From assembly GCA_028280715.1 (NCBI GenBank), contig JANQLG010000033.1, forward strand, positions 124,001-188,000: a stretch of DNA of 64,000 nt, in the 5' to 3' direction. Both the position numbers and the translations under genes were made by a program. Shown here piece by piece: positions 54,596-63,138 of the stretch; the stretch's first letter is position 1; each line of letters opens with the position of its first letter. Source of the stretch: Spongiibacteraceae bacterium. Lineage in GTDB: Bacteria; Pseudomonadota; Gammaproteobacteria; Pseudomonadales; Dasaniaceae. The notes under the pieces were generated by a model that had not been told where the DNA came from, made no database searches, and was given only the letters and a program-made list of their open reading frames with translations.

Positions 54596-56464
54596 TCAAT
54601 TGATGTCGCTGTCTTTTCGAGGCGTAAAGGTACTGAAATCGTCCAATTGATTTGCTTGGTCAGATTGCCACAAATTGTTAGTTGCTTCTTCACGCAATTG
54701 TTTCATGAAGTTATAACGTTTTTGCGTAATTGATCGAATGTGTTCTTCGTCCTTGAGAATGACCGGGTGAATAAAAACCATTAAATTAATTTTATTGTGA
54801 TTGGTCCCGGTACTGCTAAACAATCTTCCGACTAAAGGCAGGTCGCCAAGAAATGGAACCTTTTCCTTTACCTCCCTTTCCTCGTCACTGATCAAGCCAC
54901 CTAAAACTAAAATTTGCCCGTCTTTTATCAAGGCTTTAGTGAGTATTTCGCGCTTATTAGTAATGATGTCTGATGCCACTTCTAAAGAGGAGTCGATATT
55001 TTCTGTAGTTTGTTTAATCTCCAATGTTATTGAATCACCCTGATTGATTCTGGGAGTTACTTCCAGCGAGATACCAATATCTTGTCTTTCTATGGTGGTG
55101 AAAGGATTGTTCGTTGACGAAGAAGAACCAGTAGATTGGCCGGTGATAAAGGGAACATTTTGTCCGACCAATAAAGAGGCTGCTTCGTTATCAATGGCAA
55201 CGATAGTGGGTGTTGATAGTATATTGGCATTTTGCGTAGCATCGAGTGCACGAATAGCTGCTTGTAAATCACCGTCATTAAAATAGCCAAAGGTAAAGCC
55301 TCTACCAGCTGAAAAAGCGGGTAGGCCATCGCCAGTATTAGGGACAGCCAAGGGCAAATCCCCGAGAGTGTTTACTGCACCGATAAAGTCTTTTTCAGGG
55401 TCGGTAATCCATGTTACACCTACATCGCTGGTTACATCACCTCTGACTTCTACCACCAAAGCTTCAACTAACACTTGTGCTCTGCGGATATCCAACTGAG
55501 AGATAACACGTTTCATGGTGGATAGCAGGGCAGGAGGTGCATTAATGACCAGTGCGTTGGCGCTGTCACTGGACTCAATGCTGATGTTGCCGCTGGAGTC
55601 TTTTTCATTGGCCTGAATGCTACTGGCCAAGCTGGTTAGGATAGGAGCGATTTCTTTGGCATCTACATAATGTAAATAAACCACCTGTGTATTTCCCTGA
55701 CCGGTTAAGGGTTTGTCCAGTTGTTCAATCAAGTTGCGGGCTTGTTTGCGACGGTTAGGATCGCCCGCCATCAGTATGCTGTTAGTGCGCTCGTCAATGG
55801 ATAGATTAATACTTGGCCTGTCTCCGTTATTGCCATCAGTAAGAAGGCTTTGCAAACTTTGTAAGATGTCCTGGGCATCTGCATGTTGCAGTTGAATTAA
55901 TTCAATATCTGTGTTGCCAGATTGATCCAGCCTGTTAATCAACGCTCTTGCTGATTCGATATTGTTTGCATGGTCTGCTATGACAATAGAATTAGTTTCA
56001 GCGAAAACAGAAACAGCGGCGTTGTTGCTCAGTAGTGGACGAAGGACATCATTCATTCTTTCGGCAGAAACATTTTCCATCTTTAATATTGCGACCACCA
56101 TATCTGAGTCGGTATAAACCCCGACACCAGGAACCCCACTATTGGCAGCAATACTTTTGGGTACTATTTTGAGTGCTTCAGGTGTTTCGATGGCTGCATA
56201 TCCGTGTACCTGCAGTACGGATAAAAAAACTTGATAGGCTTCTTCCGGTGTAACAGGGTTAGGCGATAAGACGGTAACCAGCCCTTCGACATCTTTATGC
56301 ACAATAATATTTTTACCAGTATTGTCAGCTACCCATTGTATTAAGGCGCGGATATCGGCATCGCGCATATTCATGGTGAGCTGATCTTGAGCGCTTACGG
56401 TTTGGGATAACAGCGCTAATAATATCGGCAGAAGGAATTGTCGAAGGTAATGGTTTTTTATCAT
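54596..56464 (-). CDS. gspD: Type II secretion secretin GspD
   Basis: GspD (XcpQ-like) forms the 15-mer outer-membrane channel of the type II secretion system. The 622-residue protein has a signal peptide (about residues 1-25, ending SVSA/QDQL-type), N0 and three N domains, then the secretin core with VEALVVEVRGDVTSDVGV, the GQNVPFITG segment and the conserved end VLGGLISDEEREVKEKVPFLGDLP. It overlaps gspC by four bases (ATGA), so the two are coupled. Gene order C-D divergent from E-onward matches Pseudomonas Xcp. Confidence 0.95.
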   Translation of the reverse strand: MIKNHYLRQFLLPILLALLSQTVSAQDQLTMNMRDADIRALIQWVADNTGKNIIVHKDVEGLVTVLSPNPVTPEEAYQVFLSVLQVHGYAAIETPEALKIVPKSIAANSGVPGVGVYTDSDMVVAILKMENVSAERMNDVLRPLLSNNAAVSVFAETNSIVIADHANNIESARALINRLDQSGNTDIELIQLQHADAQDILQSLQSLLTDGNNGDRPSINLSIDERTNSILMAGDPNRRKQARNLIEQLDKPLTGQGNTQVVYLHYVDAKEIAPILTSLASSIQANEKDSSGNISIESSDSANALVINAPPALLSTMKRVISQLDIRRAQVLVEALVVEVRGDVTSDVGVTWITDPEKDFIGAVNTLGDLPLAVPNTGDGLPAFSAGRGFTFGYFNDGDLQAAIRALDATQNANILSTPTIVAIDNEAASLLVGQNVPFITGQSTGSSSSTNNPFTTIERQDIGISLEVTPRINQGDSITLEIKQTTENIDSSLEVASDIITNKREILTKALIKDGQILVLGGLISDEEREVKEKVPFLGDLPLVGRLFSSTGTNHNKINLMVFIHPVILKDEEHIRSITQKRYNFMKQLREEATNNLWQSDQANQLDDFSTFTPRKDSDIN

Positions 56465-57159
56465 TGTGAATTTTCTCGTTGTTCCCTGGCGCGGTTCCTG
56501 AGTTCCTGCAGGCGTTGACGAATCAATTGCTGTCTTTCTTCCGCTGTTAAACTCGAGCTGCTTAATTGTTGCCTCGTCGATGAAATTTCCTCGGCTGTCA
56601 TTGTATTTCTAACAAGTGTTTGAACATTTTGCGGCAGGTCATTTACAGAGAGCTGATTGGTATTGCTTGCTGTTGATGACGGCGTTGGAAAATATAAGGT
56701 TTCAAGTTCTCCACTCTGAGATAGCACTATACGGTCTGCAAAAACAGAATGTAATTTGGCATTACCAAAAACAGTACTGTTCACTTTAAACGAGCGGGTG
56801 GTACCGTCAGGGCTTTCAATGATAGCACTGCCTTGTGTAGGATTAGTGGAGGTGAAAACACCGCGAAGCATTAGCTGTAAGCTTGTAGTCGGCAAATTTG
56901 CCGATAATGCCTGGTCTGGATCTGCCTGCCCAAACAGATTTTTACTAGTGATGGAAGATACTTGATAGGCTTGCGTGTTGGTATTGGTCGTTTGAGTAAC
57001 AGGTTGTTGAACCTCTGGGCTAAAAGTGATGCCTGAGTAAAATACAAACAATTGCCACAGGATCAGTAAGGCCACAATTAAAATAGCAAGTGGTGCCAAA
57101 GCCCTGTTGAATCCATTGCCAGATAGGAAGTTAGCAGTGTTCGAAAGTGATCTAGGCAC
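56461..57159 (-). CDS. gspC: Type II secretion protein GspC
   Basis: GspC (XcpP-like) links the inner-membrane platform to the secretin. The 232-residue protein has one N-terminal membrane helix (about 19-43), a linker, and an HR domain (TSLQLMLRGVFTSTNPTQGSAII through RIVLSQSGELETLYFP) that binds the secretin N0 domain. The C terminus is a Gln/Arg-rich helical stretch rather than a PDZ domain. Start is GTG 57159 with GGA six bases upstream. It is divergent from gspE, 154 bases apart. Confidence 0.9.
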   Translation of the reverse strand: MPRSLSNTANFLSGNGFNRALAPLAILIVALLILWQLFVFYSGITFSPEVQQPVTQTTNTNTQAYQVSSITSKNLFGQADPDQALSANLPTTSLQLMLRGVFTSTNPTQGSAIIESPDGTTRSFKVNSTVFGNAKLHSVFADRIVLSQSGELETLYFPTPSSTASNTNQLSVNDLPQNVQTLVRNTMTAEEISSTRQQLSSSSLTAEERQQLIRQRLQELRNRAREQRENSQ

Positions 57160-57313
57160 GAATCATCCAGTAAGTTTGAACTGTTTAAAAACTTTGTAAA
57201 TTATAGCGTAGGAACAAGAACTTAGGCATGAAAGTTAGTGGAATTTGGCCAGATATCGATTATTCTTTGGAGATAGGCGATATATTGCCTCCCAATTACG
57301 AGAAACCTGTCAC

Positions 57314-58801
57314 ATGAGTTCGCCTTCATCTTTGCATCTTCCCTTTAGTTTCGCCAAACGCAATGGTGTTTTTCTGCGTTTCGACGCGAATAAGATGCCA
57401 GTCTTGTGCCACCAGCCAGGTATTTCTGCCCATACCTACGCTGAAGTTCGTCGTCTAATCGATGGGCCCTTTAAGCGTGAGCTGATTAATGCGGATGAAT
57501 TCGAGCAAGCTCTTGCCACGGCCTATGAAAGAGATTCCTCCGAAGCGATGCAGATGGTTGAAAATCTGGGCGATGAAATCGATCTGAATAGTATTGCCAA
57601 TGCTGTTGTTCGAGAGACAGAGGATCTTTTGGAGCAAGAGGCTGATGCTCCGATCATTATGCTAGTAAATGCGATTTTGGCCGAAGCGGTTAAAGAAGGT
57701 GCTTCCGATATTCATATTGAGACCTTTGAAAAGCGGCTTGTGGTCCGTTTCAGAGTTGATGGTGTATTACGCGAGGCGGTAGAACCGAAGCGTGAATTAG
57801 CGCCATTACTGATTTCACGTATTAAAGTTATGGCCAAGTTGGATATAGCCGAGAAGAGGGTGCCTCAGGATGGTCGAATTTCCTTGAAAATGGGGGGTAG
57901 GGAGATCGATCTGCGGGTTTCTACTATGCCATCTAATAATGCAGAACGTGTTGTTTTACGTTTGCTGGAAAAGGAGGCGGGTCGGTTAAGCCTAAATTCA
58001 TTGGGAATGCCCAGATTGCGAGATCAGCAGTTTATCCGTCTGTTGAATCGCCCTCATGGAATTATTCTGGTGACCGGGCCTACGGGCTCCGGTAAAACCA
58101 CAACGCTCTATGCAGGATTGTCAGCAATCAATAACTCAACGCGCAATATTCTGACGGTAGAGGACCCTATTGAATATAACCTCGAAGGAATAGGCCAAAC
58201 CCAGGTGAATACGAAGGCAGAGATGACTTTTGCCAGGGGCTTGCGAGCCATGCTACGCCAGGATCCAGATGTGGTGATGGTGGGTGAAATTAGGGATCTG
58301 GAAACCGCTGAAATTGCGGTACAAGCGAGTTTAACAGGGCACTTAGTGTTATCGACACTACATACTAATACGGCAGTTGGTGCGGTAACCCGGTTACGGG
58401 ACATGGGGGTTGAGCCCTTTCTGTTGGCCACTAGCTTGATCGGTGTGTTGTCGCAGCGTCTGGTTCGAGTTCTGTGTCCTGCTTGTAAAACAGAACAAAG
58501 GCCTAGTGTACTGGAACGTGAATTCCTTGGTGATTTGTTGGAGCAGGATGACCTCATCTATTCACCCACCGGATGCCCAGAGTGCAATAACTTAGGTTAC
58601 AAAGGGCGTACAGGTATTTATGAGTTGCTGATAGTGGATGAGCAAATTCGGCAATTAATCCACAATGAAGCGGCAGAAGAAGATGTCGTTGCCGCTATGC
58701 GTTTGAAGAGTATGCAGAGTATTCGCGCAGATGGTAGGGCGCGGATTATTGAAGGTATCACTACGGTGGAAGAGGTCCTTCGAGTGACACTCGAAGACTA
58801 G
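57314..58801 (+). CDS. gspE: Type II secretion ATPase GspE
   Basis: GspE is the cytosolic hexameric ATPase that powers pseudopilus assembly. Walker [13 protein letters not shown] begins near residue 257, the Asp box and Walker B appear as LRQDPDVVMVGEIRDLETAEIA, and the His box as GHLVLSTLHTN. The C-terminal zinc site is formed by CPAC and CPEC. The ATG at 57314 (MSSPSSLHLPFSF) gives 495 residues; an in-frame TTG at 57245 would add 23 residues unlike the family. The upstream 154 bases must hold promoters for both gspE and gspCD, but I see no confident one. Confidence 0.95.
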   Translation: MSSPSSLHLPFSFAKRNGVFLRFDANKMPVLCHQPGISAHTYAEVRRLIDGPFKRELINADEFEQALATAYERDSSEAMQMVENLGDEIDLNSIANAVVRETEDLLEQEADAPIIMLVNAILAEAVKEGASDIHIETFEKRLVVRFRVDGVLREAVEPKRELAPLLISRIKVMAKLDIAEKRVPQDGRISLKMGGREIDLRVSTMPSNNAERVVLRLLEKEAGRLSLNSLGMPRLRDQQFIRLLNRPHGIILVTGPTGSGKTTTLYAGLSAINNSTRNILTVEDPIEYNLEGIGQTQVNTKAEMTFARGLRAMLRQDPDVVMVGEIRDLETAEIAVQASLTGHLVLSTLHTNTAVGAVTRLRDMGVEPFLLATSLIGVLSQRLVRVLCPACKTEQRPSVLEREFLGDLLEQDDLIYSPTGCPECNNLGYKGRTGIYELLIVDEQIRQLIHNEAAEEDVVAAMRLKSMQSIRADGRARIIEGITTVEEVLRVTLED

Positions 58802-58810
58802 GATTAAGCC

Positions 58811-60040
58811 ATGGCAGCCTTCAGTTACGCGGCTCTTGATCAAAAGGGTAAAGAGCAAAAAGGAATTCTGGAAGCCGATAGTTCGCGGCAAGTGCGGCAA
58901 CTCCTCAGAGATCGGGGATTGGCGCCGTTAAAAGTCGATACAGTTGGGCAGCATCAGGAACAAAAACAATCGGCAGAACCCTCCATTTTTAAATTTTCCA
59001 CTGGGCCAAATTTAACCGTTGCCGACTTGGCACTTTTCACCCGGCAATTGGCCACCTTATTACAATCGTCAATGCCTCTGGAAGAAAGTCTGGCGGCTAT
59101 CTCTCAACAAACAGAGAATGCTAAAGCCAAGTCAATCATCCTAAGTGTTCGTTCCAAAGTGATGGAGGGGCATACCTTGGCTAACAGTATGGCTGAGTTT
59201 CCGCGAGCTTTTCCCACGCTTTATCGTGCTACGGTCTCTGCTGGAGAGCACGCAGGTCATCTGGATTTAGTGCTTAATCGCTTGGCGGATTACACCGAAA
59301 ATGTTCATGCTTCAAGGCAAAAGGCCAGACTTGCGTTGTTGTATCCGGTATTGCTATTCGTTATGTCTGTTGCCATCGTATCTGGTCTTATGGCCTTTGT
59401 TGTTCCCGATGTTGTAGAAGTATTTATCGGTCAAGGGCAGCAATTGCCAGCCTTAACGCGAGGCCTAATCGCGTTGAGTGACTTTATCGTAGATTATGGT
59501 TTGTTTTTACTGATATTAATCAGTTTGTCGGTTATAGCATTCAATTATTCGCTGCGTAGCGAGAGTATTCGTTTGCAGTGGGATCGGCGCCGTTTAGGAT
59601 TGCCGCTAATAGGGCGCTTATCCAAAGGAAATAATACAGCACGCTATGCCAGTACCCTCAGTATTTTGACCAGCAGCGGTGTGCCCTTGGTTGATGCGAT
59701 GAAAATTGCGGGCGAAGTTATGGAAAATACCTGGCTACAACAGGTAGTGAGAGAAGCCACTCAGCAGGTGAGCGAAGGGGGTAGTCTACATAAGGCACTG
59801 GAACAATCCGGCCAATTCCCTCCTATCATGATTCATATGATTGCCAGTGGTGAAGCCAGTGGTGAATTAGATACTATGCTTGAAAGAGTGGCGGAAAGTC
59901 AGCAACGCGAATTGGATAATTTGGTGGCTACATTGATTGGTATATTTGAGCCGGCGATGCTGTTATTCATGGGTGGCGCTGTTTTGATAATTGTGATTGC
60001 TATTTTGCAGCCCATTTTTGCTCTCAACCAATTGATTTAA
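58811..60040 (+). CDS. gspF: Type II secretion inner-membrane platform protein GspF
   Basis: GspF is the polytopic core of the type II secretion assembly platform. The 409-residue protein begins AAFSYAALDQKGKEQKG, has two repeated cytosolic helical domains (FTRQLATLLQSSMPLEESL and STLSILTSSGVPLVDAMKI), and three membrane helices, the last near the C terminus (AMLLFMGGAVLIIVIAILQP). It follows gspE by nine bases and precedes gspG, so it is part of the gspE-L operon. Confidence 0.95.
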   Translation: MAAFSYAALDQKGKEQKGILEADSSRQVRQLLRDRGLAPLKVDTVGQHQEQKQSAEPSIFKFSTGPNLTVADLALFTRQLATLLQSSMPLEESLAAISQQTENAKAKSIILSVRSKVMEGHTLANSMAEFPRAFPTLYRATVSAGEHAGHLDLVLNRLADYTENVHASRQKARLALLYPVLLFVMSVAIVSGLMAFVVPDVVEVFIGQGQQLPALTRGLIALSDFIVDYGLFLLILISLSVIAFNYSLRSESIRLQWDRRRLGLPLIGRLSKGNNTARYASTLSILTSSGVPLVDAMKIAGEVMENTWLQQVVREATQQVSEGGSLHKALEQSGQFPPIMIHMIASGEASGELDTMLERVAESQQRELDNLVATLIGIFEPAMLLFMGGAVLIIVIAILQPIFALNQLI

Positions 60041-60073
60041 GCTTGGATAATATAGGCGAGTGTGGAGTTGATC

Positions 60074-60493
60074 ATGGAAAAACAACAAGGCTTTACGCTG
60101 ATCGAAATCATGGTGGTGGTGGTCATCATCAGCGTGTTGATCGGCCTGGTGGCTCCCAATATTCTCGGACGCGTTGACGAGGCAAGGGTGACTGCTGCGC
60201 AGGCCGATATTTCGATGATTGAGCAGGCCCTGGAAATGTATCGCTTGGATAATCAACATTATCCATCAACGGATCAAGGGCTGGAAGCGTTGATTACCAA
60301 GCCCAGTGGTTCACCCGAACCTAAAAAATGGAAGCCGGATGGTTACCTGAAAAAAGGGATGCCGGTAGATCCCTGGGGTAATAGCTACCAATATCTTAGC
60401 CCGGGTAGCAATGGCGCTTATGATTTGTACTCCTTCGGTGCCGATGGCCGCGATGGCGGTGAAGGCTATGATTCGGATATCGGCATATTCTGA
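60074..60493 (+). CDS. gspG: Type II secretion major pseudopilin GspG
   Basis: GspG is the major pseudopilin of the periplasmic pseudopilus. The prepilin site is at EKQQG/FTLIEIMVVVVII, with cleavage after the Gly and Glu at position +5. The globular domain shows the GLVAPNILGRVDEARVTAA helix, DNQHYPSTDQGLEAL, and the C-terminal PWGNSYQYLSPG and FGADGRDGGEG calcium-site loop. ATG 60074 has GGAG six bases upstream; a GTG at 60062 overlaps that site. Length 139 residues. Confidence 0.97.
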   Translation: MEKQQGFTLIEIMVVVVIISVLIGLVAPNILGRVDEARVTAAQADISMIEQALEMYRLDNQHYPSTDQGLEALITKPSGSPEPKKWKPDGYLKKGMPVDPWGNSYQYLSPGSNGAYDLYSFGADGRDGGEGYDSDIGIF

Positions 60494-60520
60494 ACACAAG
60501 ACATTATTTTCAGTAAGCGG

Positions 60521-61066
60521 ATGAAACTAATTCCTAACCACAATGGCTTTACCTTACTGGAAGTGTTAGTGGTTATGGTTATTATTGCTGTCATGGTTGG
60601 GATGGTTACCTTGGCCACTGGCAGTAATCCAGCACGAGACCTTGATAGAGAAGCTAGACGCTTGCAGGCCGTTATGTCGCTGGCAGCTGAAGAGGCTGTA
60701 ATGCAAGGTCGAGAAATCGGTTTAGCGCTGTCGGCAACGGAATCTGCGGGCACAACTTATCAATTTTTATATCTTAATCCTGAAACCGAAAGTTGGGATG
60801 TTGTAGAAGATAACGCATTAGCCGCCTACGATCTTCCTGACGATATCGACCTGGATATCGAGATCGATGGGCAGTCTGCCGATCGGCAAGTACTTGATCA
60901 GATTCGACGAATGCAATCGATTCAAAGTAATGCTTCACAGCGCCCCTTAGTGTTGATGTTGTCCAGTGGTGAAGTGACACCTTTTATACTGACTTTGACG
61001 CATCTTCGTACAAATTTGTCGATGCAATTGGCAACAGATGGTTTTTCCGAGATGGTGCTGCAATGA
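60521..61066 (+). CDS. gspH: Type II secretion minor pseudopilin GspH
   Basis: A 181-residue type IV pilin-like protein with prepilin site HNG/FTLLEVLVVMVIIAVM. The EARRLQAVMSLAAEEAVMQGREIGL segment after the helix is typical of GspH. It would be part of the pseudopilus. It overlaps gspI by four bases (ATGA), so translation is coupled. Confidence 0.9.
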   Translation: MKLIPNHNGFTLLEVLVVMVIIAVMVGMVTLATGSNPARDLDREARRLQAVMSLAAEEAVMQGREIGLALSATESAGTTYQFLYLNPETESWDVVEDNALAAYDLPDDIDLDIEIDGQSADRQVLDQIRRMQSIQSNASQRPLVLMLSSGEVTPFILTLTHLRTNLSMQLATDGFSEMVLQ

Positions 61067-61446
61067 TGTTATCAGCCATGTCACGCCATAAAGGTTTTAC
61101 CTTGCTCGAAGTTTTGGTTGCATTAAGCGTACTGGCAATTTCTGCCATGGCGGTGATTAATCAGACAGGACAAAGTCTGCAAAGCATACAGCAATTAGAG
61201 AGTAACACGGTCGCTTTAGTTGTTGCTGAAAATCATATTACCAGTTTGTATATCGCTGAAAATTGGCCGGCAACAGGCCGCTCTACCGATTACCTCACCT
61301 ATGCCGATCAGCAATGGGTGATCAATACACAAGTGTCCTCAACAAATGATCCATGGCTGCGTAAGATCGATGTCACGGTAAGTCAAAATCTTGATCAAAT
61401 AGAAATCCCTCTGGTTAATCTGGTGACATATCGGGGGAGATACTGA
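61063..61446 (+). CDS. gspI: Type II secretion minor pseudopilin GspI
   Basis: A 127-residue minor pseudopilin with prepilin site RHKG/FTLLEVLVALSVLAISAMAV and the characteristic ALVVAENHITSLYIAENWPATG region. GspI starts the tip complex with GspJ and GspK. Start is ATGATG at 61063/61066; the first overlaps the gspH stop. Two bases separate it from gspJ. Confidence 0.93.
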   Translation: MMLSAMSRHKGFTLLEVLVALSVLAISAMAVINQTGQSLQSIQQLESNTVALVVAENHITSLYIAENWPATGRSTDYLTYADQQWVINTQVSSTNDPWLRKIDVTVSQNLDQIEIPLVNLVTYRGRY

Positions 61447-61448
61447 TC

Positions 61449-62111
61449 ATGGCAAGAACTAATTTTGAGGCTAGCCAGGCGGGTCTTACCTTATTGGAAA
61501 TACTGATTGCCTTGAGTATTTTTTCATTGATAGGCATTGCCTCCTTTAATGTCTTGAGTGCGGTTACCGAAACACAAAAAGTAGGCGATGAGCACTCTAA
61601 ACGACTATCAGCGATTCAGAGAGTGATTAACATTATTGATCGCGATGTTAACCAGTATGTCGACAGAGGGATTCGTACTACCAGTGAACCTGAATTGAGT
61701 AGTTTGATTATTAACAAGGGAGAATACAGTCTTGAACTGACTCGTGGTGGCTGGCCAAATCCGCTGGCGTTATCGCGAAGCTCCTTGCAACGAGTTGCCT
61801 ATGATATAGGGCCGCACCCCTTGTCTGCGCAGTCCGGTAGCCCTTATTTTGGTGATGAGCGTAGTTATCTGCGGCGTTTATTCTGGACCAGTCTAGACAG
61901 AGCTGATTCAGCTAATCCGGTTATACAAGCCATGCTGCCTGAGGTTGAAGAGCTGCAAATTTCTATCATTACTGATAAAGGGCGATTTCCGCAGTGGCCT
62001 CTACCCGATAGAGATTCAGGTGCGTCTGAGTCGATAAATATTCTTGGCTTGGAAGTTTCATTTTCAGTTACCGGTGCTGGTGATATTAGTCGGTTATATA
62101 AGGTGCACTAA
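61449..62111 (+). CDS. gspJ: Type II secretion minor pseudopilin GspJ
   Basis: A 220-residue minor pseudopilin with prepilin site SQAG/LTLLEILIALSIFSLIG; the residue after the cleaved Gly is Leu, where Phe is commoner. Later parts match GspJ: RVINIIDRDVNQYVDRGIR, LELTRGGWPNPL and RRLFWTSLDR. It forms the tip with GspI and GspK. Its stop overlaps the gspK start by one base (TAATG). Confidence 0.93.
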   Translation: MARTNFEASQAGLTLLEILIALSIFSLIGIASFNVLSAVTETQKVGDEHSKRLSAIQRVINIIDRDVNQYVDRGIRTTSEPELSSLIINKGEYSLELTRGGWPNPLALSRSSLQRVAYDIGPHPLSAQSGSPYFGDERSYLRRLFWTSLDRADSANPVIQAMLPEVEELQISIITDKGRFPQWPLPDRDSGASESINILGLEVSFSVTGAGDISRLYKVH

Positions 62112-63121
62112 TGTCATTCATTAATCGAGAAACATCTAATAACAAAATACCTGATAGAAAAGCTTTCAAGTTAAGACAGCAGGGTGTTGCGCTGATTAGC
62201 GTATTGTTAGTGTTTGCGATAGCTGCAGTGATAGCAAGCGAGGTGGTATCGAGAAATCTGCGTGACATTCGTAAAACCACTAATCTGATTGATAGCAAGC
62301 AGGCCTATCATTTCGCCATTGCCGGCGAGCAGTATGCCAAGCAACTATTGTTTCGTGATTACGATACTGCGACACGCTCAGGTTTGAGTATCGTCGATAA
62401 ATACAGCGATATTTGGGCGGATGATTTCCAGCCCTTTAACATCGACAATGGCAGTATGACGATCGAGATTCACGATCTGCAGGCAAGGTTTAATCTCAAT
62501 AATCTAGTCAATTCTGATGGTAGTCTTCATCCGAACTCGATTGAACACTTTCGCAAATTACAGCAAACCTTAGATCTCGAGAATGACTATAGCGAAACGC
62601 TGTTAGATTGGCAGGATGCAGATGCTGAAGAGCGCGCCGGCGGTGGCGAAGACTCGCTTTATGGAGAGGATTATCTGGCCGCCAATCGCCATCTGGCTGA
62701 TAAAAGCGAACTAAGGTTATTGTATGCCATGAGCGCAGAAGATTATTTCAAACTCAAGGATCATGTGGTTGCTTTGCCCAAAGTAGTGGCTAAAAAATCG
62801 ATTGATCGCACAAAATACAACATGAATACAGTAGATGCTAAACTACTTGAAGCAATTGGCTCTTATAATACCAGAGAAGTACAGAGCATCGTTTCACAGC
62901 AGAAGGCGGGTGGTTTTGATTCAGTATCTGAGTGGCTTAGTCAGCCAGAAGTCTCACGTTTGAGTAGTATTGAGTCATCATTGGATATCCGCTCAGAATT
63001 TTTTGAAATTGTAGTTAGTGCCAATTACCAACAACGGTTAAGCATCATAAGAACACAGATTTACCGCAATGCAGAGGATGGTAAGTTGACAGTGTTAAAA
63101 CGCCAACAGGGAACTGAATAA
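62111..63121 (+). CDS. gspK: Type II secretion minor pseudopilin GspK
   Basis: GspK is the large minor pseudopilin that caps the pseudopilus tip. The 336-residue protein has a leader ending RQQG/VALISVLLVFAIAAVIASE, lacking the Glu at +5 that other pseudopilins have, as is usual for GspK. The domain pattern includes YGEDYLAANRHLADKSELRLLYAM and NMNTVDAKLLEAIGSY. It starts inside the gspJ stop codon. Confidence 0.95.
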   Translation: MSFINRETSNNKIPDRKAFKLRQQGVALISVLLVFAIAAVIASEVVSRNLRDIRKTTNLIDSKQAYHFAIAGEQYAKQLLFRDYDTATRSGLSIVDKYSDIWADDFQPFNIDNGSMTIEIHDLQARFNLNNLVNSDGSLHPNSIEHFRKLQQTLDLENDYSETLLDWQDADAEERAGGGEDSLYGEDYLAANRHLADKSELRLLYAMSAEDYFKLKDHVVALPKVVAKKSIDRTKYNMNTVDAKLLEAIGSYNTREVQSIVSQQKAGGFDSVSEWLSQPEVSRLSSIESSLDIRSEFFEIVVSANYQQRLSIIRTQIYRNAEDGKLTVLKRQQGTE

Positions 63122-63138
63122 TTCAGTATCTAACCCAT

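Noticed and set aside
57245-57313. TTG start 23 codons upstream for gspE
   Set aside because: The added residues do not resemble GspE and ATG 57314 gives a normal N terminus.
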